The notes below the pieces were generated by a model, which was not told the DNA's origin, did no database searches, and worked only from the letters and a program-made list of their open reading frames with translations. A stretch of DNA of 64,000 nt. It comes from Scatophagus argus. Its lineage: Eukaryota; Chordata; Actinopteri; Scatophagidae. Shown here one piece after another: positions 60,827-64,000 of this stretch (positions within the stretch are counted from its first letter, which is position 1; each line of letters opens with the position of its first letter). The position numbers and the translations under genes are program-made. The stretch is from assembly GCF_020382885.2 (NCBI RefSeq), contig NC_058494.1, positions 28,499,225 to 28,563,224 on the forward strand, written 5' to 3'.

Positions 60827-62680
60827 GCTCTGACAGGTGTGATCATGTGACCTGCTGTGTGCCTGTCAGGTGACTGCTGGCTGCTGGCTGCCATCGCCTC
60901 TCTGACCCTGGACCCTCAGATCCTGAACAGAGTGGTTCCTTGTGGGCAGAGCTTCAGCTCGCAGTACGCTGGCATCTTCCACTTCCAGGTGGGACCAACA
61001 TGGAGAAATCAGTCACACTGTGGGTGGAGGTTTTCTCCATGACACCTGAGCAGCTCACTCCACCCTCTGATGACACACAGCTCAAATACTAACAAAGATA
61101 AAAATAAAACTTACTTCTTACAACGTTCATTTGTAATGATTACAGTGACGATGATGATGACTCTGTGACCCACTGCAGTCAGTCATAACCTCGTATTTAT
61201 ACTGTATATAACCGTTAATTTTATTACTATAAACCCTGTGGTCCTGGCTGAATTAACATGTCCTGATATGAGTGAACAAACTGTCCTTTTACACCCAGAG
61301 CTCAATGGGTAACACTGACGCCTCAGTGTCCCGGATTTAGGTCCCACCTGGGTTCAGTTCCTGGCTTGGACGAAGCCTTTCTGTGTGGACTTTGCATGTT
61401 CTCCAGGTGCTCCGGTTTCCTCCATCATCAGAACATGTATGTGATGTCTAGCAGTGGTTCAGTCCCCAGTCTCAGGGTGGACTGATCACAGAAAACAAGG
61501 GTTATATCTGTGACCAATACAGATTCTACAAGGTTTTTAATTTATTTTTAAGCAGCAGGAGAGTTTTTCAACCTGCCAGAAAACACTTAGTCCATCAGAT
61601 AGTCTGAAAAATTCAAAATCACAAAATTTTGAAAAATATGGGCAGCAGCTTGGCTTTGTTCAGTTATAAGACGATATCTGATTGTTGTGATCTGTTGATC
61701 ATATAATTGTATTTTTCTGTCATCGAATTTTCAGTGTTTTTCTGAGCAGTTTCAACCACGTTTGTGTAGGAAATGGCAGCTCTCTGAAGACTCTATTGTT
61801 CTCAACAACCACATGAGCCTGCCTCCACAGGAAGTGACATCATGAGCTGTGTCTTTATTCATGTTCGTCTGTAGGATTCAGATGATTACCAAAGAAAGGT
61901 CAGAAATGACTGTACTTTTTAAGGAAACCTAAGAAGGCTTAACTTTAACAGAGGAGCTGCCAGTTGAAATCATCCCGACTGGAAACTTCACAGGAAGGTT
62001 TGCAGCAGGCAATTCAAACCCGCCAGAACGTCGCCGTGACAGCAGTGAGGCGTCTGCTGCACCTCGGCCACAGCCGGCTCACCCTGCTGCCATCTGCCAG
62101 GAGATACAGAAGCGTGTGCTGCCATCTGCCAGCAGATACAGAAGCGTGTGCTGAAGTCCAAGACAGCCATAAATCCCAGTGTCTTACTGGGACCAGTTCA
62201 TGATCTCTGAATTTAGTTTGAGGATTTGAGGTTTAAGTGTTGAATGAAACTGAATTCAGTTTAAGTACTTAATACCTGAAGTGAAGCAGATTTCATCGAT
62301 GTGACTTCAATTCCATGCTGTACTCACCCTTCAACTCCTTTTACATGAGAGTTTACGTTACTCCTTTTACTTTCCTCAAACTCACACTGCAGCAGCTCCA
62401 ACTGTACTTAAATGACAAATCAGCTGCTTTCAATTGAGCCTCCAAGTCTCACAGCCCGGAAACAACACCTGTGCAAATCATTAGATTAACTGTTTTTGTC
62501 ATGGAGCCTCCACAGGAAGTGACATCATGTCTGTTTGTACCTGTAGCTGTGGCAGTACGGAGAGTGGGTGGACGTGGTTGTGGACGACCGGCTCCCCACC
62601 AGAGACGGGAAGTTGCTGTTCGTTCACTCGGCAGAGGGAGGAGAGTTCTGGAGCGCTCTGTTGGAGAAAGCTTACGCCAA
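60166..62680 (+). CDS. Third calpain large subunit, first four exons (3' part outside window)
   Basis: Start of a classical calpain, 187 codons visible. Exons: 60166-60405, 60718-60787, 60870-60988, 62547-62680, with the standard sizes 240, 70, 119 and 134 nt. The product begins [20 protein letters not shown]. It includes [15 protein letters not shown] and [20 protein letters not shown] with nucleophile Cys106, and ends in [20 protein letters not shown] and [20 protein letters not shown] is shared with the CAPN2-type neighbour, so it may be a paralogue of that gene (CAPN2/CAPN8 group); the subtype cannot be settled from this piece. The start is chosen for the calpain-like length before WKRPT; the frame is also open upstream. 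The His and Asn of the triad and the EF hands lie beyond the right edge. Intron 1 carries a fragment of repeat R1, intron 2 a (CA)n. Confidence 0.9.
60595..60691 (+). repeat. Interspersed repeat, family R1, truncated copy 3
   Basis: ttcaatttaatttatttata, then aacaaaagttgtctcatgac and actttccaattagagcaggt, matching the first ~90 bp of the copies at 46499 and 54387. It ends only 27 bp before calpain exon 2 (60718). Confidence 0.75.
60794..60822. repeat. (CA)n microsatellite inside an 82-nt intron
   Basis: About 14 CA units starting seven bases after the exon 2 donor of the third calpain; they make up over a third of the intron. Confidence 0.9.
61300..61450 (+). mobile_element. Degraded SINE-like repeat
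   Basis: Contains ctgggttcagttcctggct and gtgtggactttgcatgttctcc and gtgctccggtttcctcc, phrases that recur in many fish SINE-like repeats. Ends are eroded, so the limits are approximate. Confidence 0.5.
61960..62165 (+). mobile_element. LINE ORF2 C-terminal fragment with a 32-bp duplication
   Basis: Encodes [13 protein letters not shown], the motif near the end of fish LINE ORF2 (compare [11 protein letters not shown] at about 27890). The 32-bp unit starting gctgccatctgccag is present twice in tandem (62086-62117 and 62118-62149) with a single mismatch. It lies in intron 3 of the third calpain. Confidence 0.6.
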
Positions 62681-64000
62681 GTGAGAATCACATTTAAGTT
62701 CACCCAACAAGGTGGTTCTCTGACTTATAGCAACATCAGGTCAACATTTTATCACAGCACATTAATAATGACCAAATACCTGCAGCAGTAACCTCTGAGT
62801 TAACTGCCTATTAGCTAATGTTAGCATGCTAAACTAAGATGTGAACATGATGAACATTATGCTTGCTAAACATTAGCATGTTAGCATTTAGTTAAAGGCA
62901 CAGTTGTGTTACAGTACAGCCTACAGCAAGGCTCTGGACTCATAGGTTGTGTTCAGACTGCAGCCAAATCAGATCTTCAAGGTTGTTTTTTTCCCAAGTG
63001 TTTTGTCCAGACACCACCAAACCAACTGCAGGAACAACATAGGCATCAGAGGGCTTAAGGTCAGGATCGGGACCAGGATCCTAAGCATCAGAAACTATTG
63101 GTGGTGTGGCTAAAGATCATATCACCGTCTGTCCACAGATTGCTGGTCTCTGTGTTGGCATGCAGTTCTGATCCACCATTCTGGACTTGATGTTGTCATT
63201 CTGTGTCCCATTGCGAGTGACTGAAAAGACACTTTAAAATCCAATTTGAGCTGACAGATCATCTGGGCTGAGAGATGTCTGTCTAAACCCAATCTGAATC
63301 ACATTTCAGAAATCTATGTTCAGAAATCACATTTCATGCTTTTTTTTTTCTGTACAGACTTTCTAAAATCAGTCTGGGTCTGATATAAAACGGTTCAGGG
63401 GATTTGTACAGTAACTAGCAGCAGTTAGCAGCTGAGTCAAAGAACAGCAACTGCTGTGACTGAAAATGTAAACTGAAAAGACCGTGAAGTCCGAGATTCA
63501 CTGCCAGTCCAGTATCCAGTTCTGTTATGGTACACGTCGCCTCTTTTTGGGACCAGACAGCACAGGACCTAAACAGCTAGAGATGGTACTAAAGTGAATG
63601 TTTTTCTGACTGTATTCTGTTTGCTATCACAGTCTTGTAAAATGGGGCAGACATTTCAACTTGAAGCTGCAGTGTTAGTTCAGAGCAGTTTGTTGTGACT
63701 GGAGCTCTTCCCCTCAGCTGACCCCACATCAGCCTCTAAACACTGACAGTAAGAAGGCAGCAGCCGCTGAGCGAGTCCTGTGTGTGTTGGCGATTAGCAG
63801 CAGGGTGGAGGAAGGTTTGCTCAGTGCCGACCAGCCTGGAAAACAAACAGAGCTGCAGATAGAGGGAGTGACTCAGCTCTTTTTCCTGAACAAGTCGAAC
63901 CGCCACACCGGCTGCTCTGATTTATTCTGCCTCACTTCAGCCCACGGTCTGCAGGACATGAAGTGACTTTATCAAAGTGTTCTCAGACGATCTATGAAAC
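62681..64000 (+). other. Intron 4 of the third calpain (incomplete)
   Basis: Starts with a GTGAGA donor. I searched it for the expected exon 5 ([14 protein letters not shown] sequence) and did not find it, so that exon lies beyond the right edge. No mobile element was recognised. Confidence 0.6.

Overview
The window is vertebrate nuclear DNA, almost certainly from a ray-finned (teleost) fish. Genes are split into many short exons with GT/AG junctions, introns are mostly 75 bp to 3 kb, and microsatellites, tRNA-derived SINEs, non-LTR (LINE) fragments and a Tc1/mariner remnant are scattered through the introns and spacers. I rebuilt every gene from splice signals, reading-frame phase and recalled family sequences; no database search was possible.

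Layout, left to right. (1) 353-13812, plus strand: 25 exons that hold the last ~1,115 codons of a giant EML protein with WD40 and HELP units, most likely EML6; its 5' part lies off the left edge. (2) 13813-17170: 3' UTR and spacer with a LINE 3' end. (3) 17170-22165, plus: MTIF2, mitochondrial translation initiation factor 2, complete (709 aa). (4) 22799-26515, minus: SDE2, complete (452 aa), tail-to-tail with MTIF2. (5) 26942-28232: a degraded LINE interrupted by a SINE. (6) 28704-29246, plus: MRPS28, complete in a single exon. (7) 30877-41591, minus: a complete 21-exon classical calpain of CAPN1/11 type (702 aa). (8) 44272-58076, minus: a second complete 21-exon calpain of CAPN2 type (697 aa). 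(9) 60166 to past the right edge, plus: the first four exons of a third calpain, head-to-head with the second.

Two genes serve mitochondrial translation (MTIF2, MRPS28). EML6 is a microtubule-associated WD40 protein, SDE2 a ubiquitin-fold splicing and replication-stress factor, and the calpains are calcium-activated cysteine proteases. From my knowledge of human maps the block joins loci found apart there: EML6-MTIF2 (2p16), SDE2 and CAPN2/CAPN8 (1q41-42) and MRPS28 (8q21).

I found no operon-like, CRISPR-like or otherwise clearly new molecular system. The points worth a second look are the three-calpain cluster with a 47-bp satellite in the shared upstream interval, a 21-nt microexon in EML6, a frame-preserving stop-free 72-nt intron in MTIF2, a polymorphism-prone 51-bp coding repeat in SDE2, the intronless MRPS28, and several nested or decayed mobile elements.
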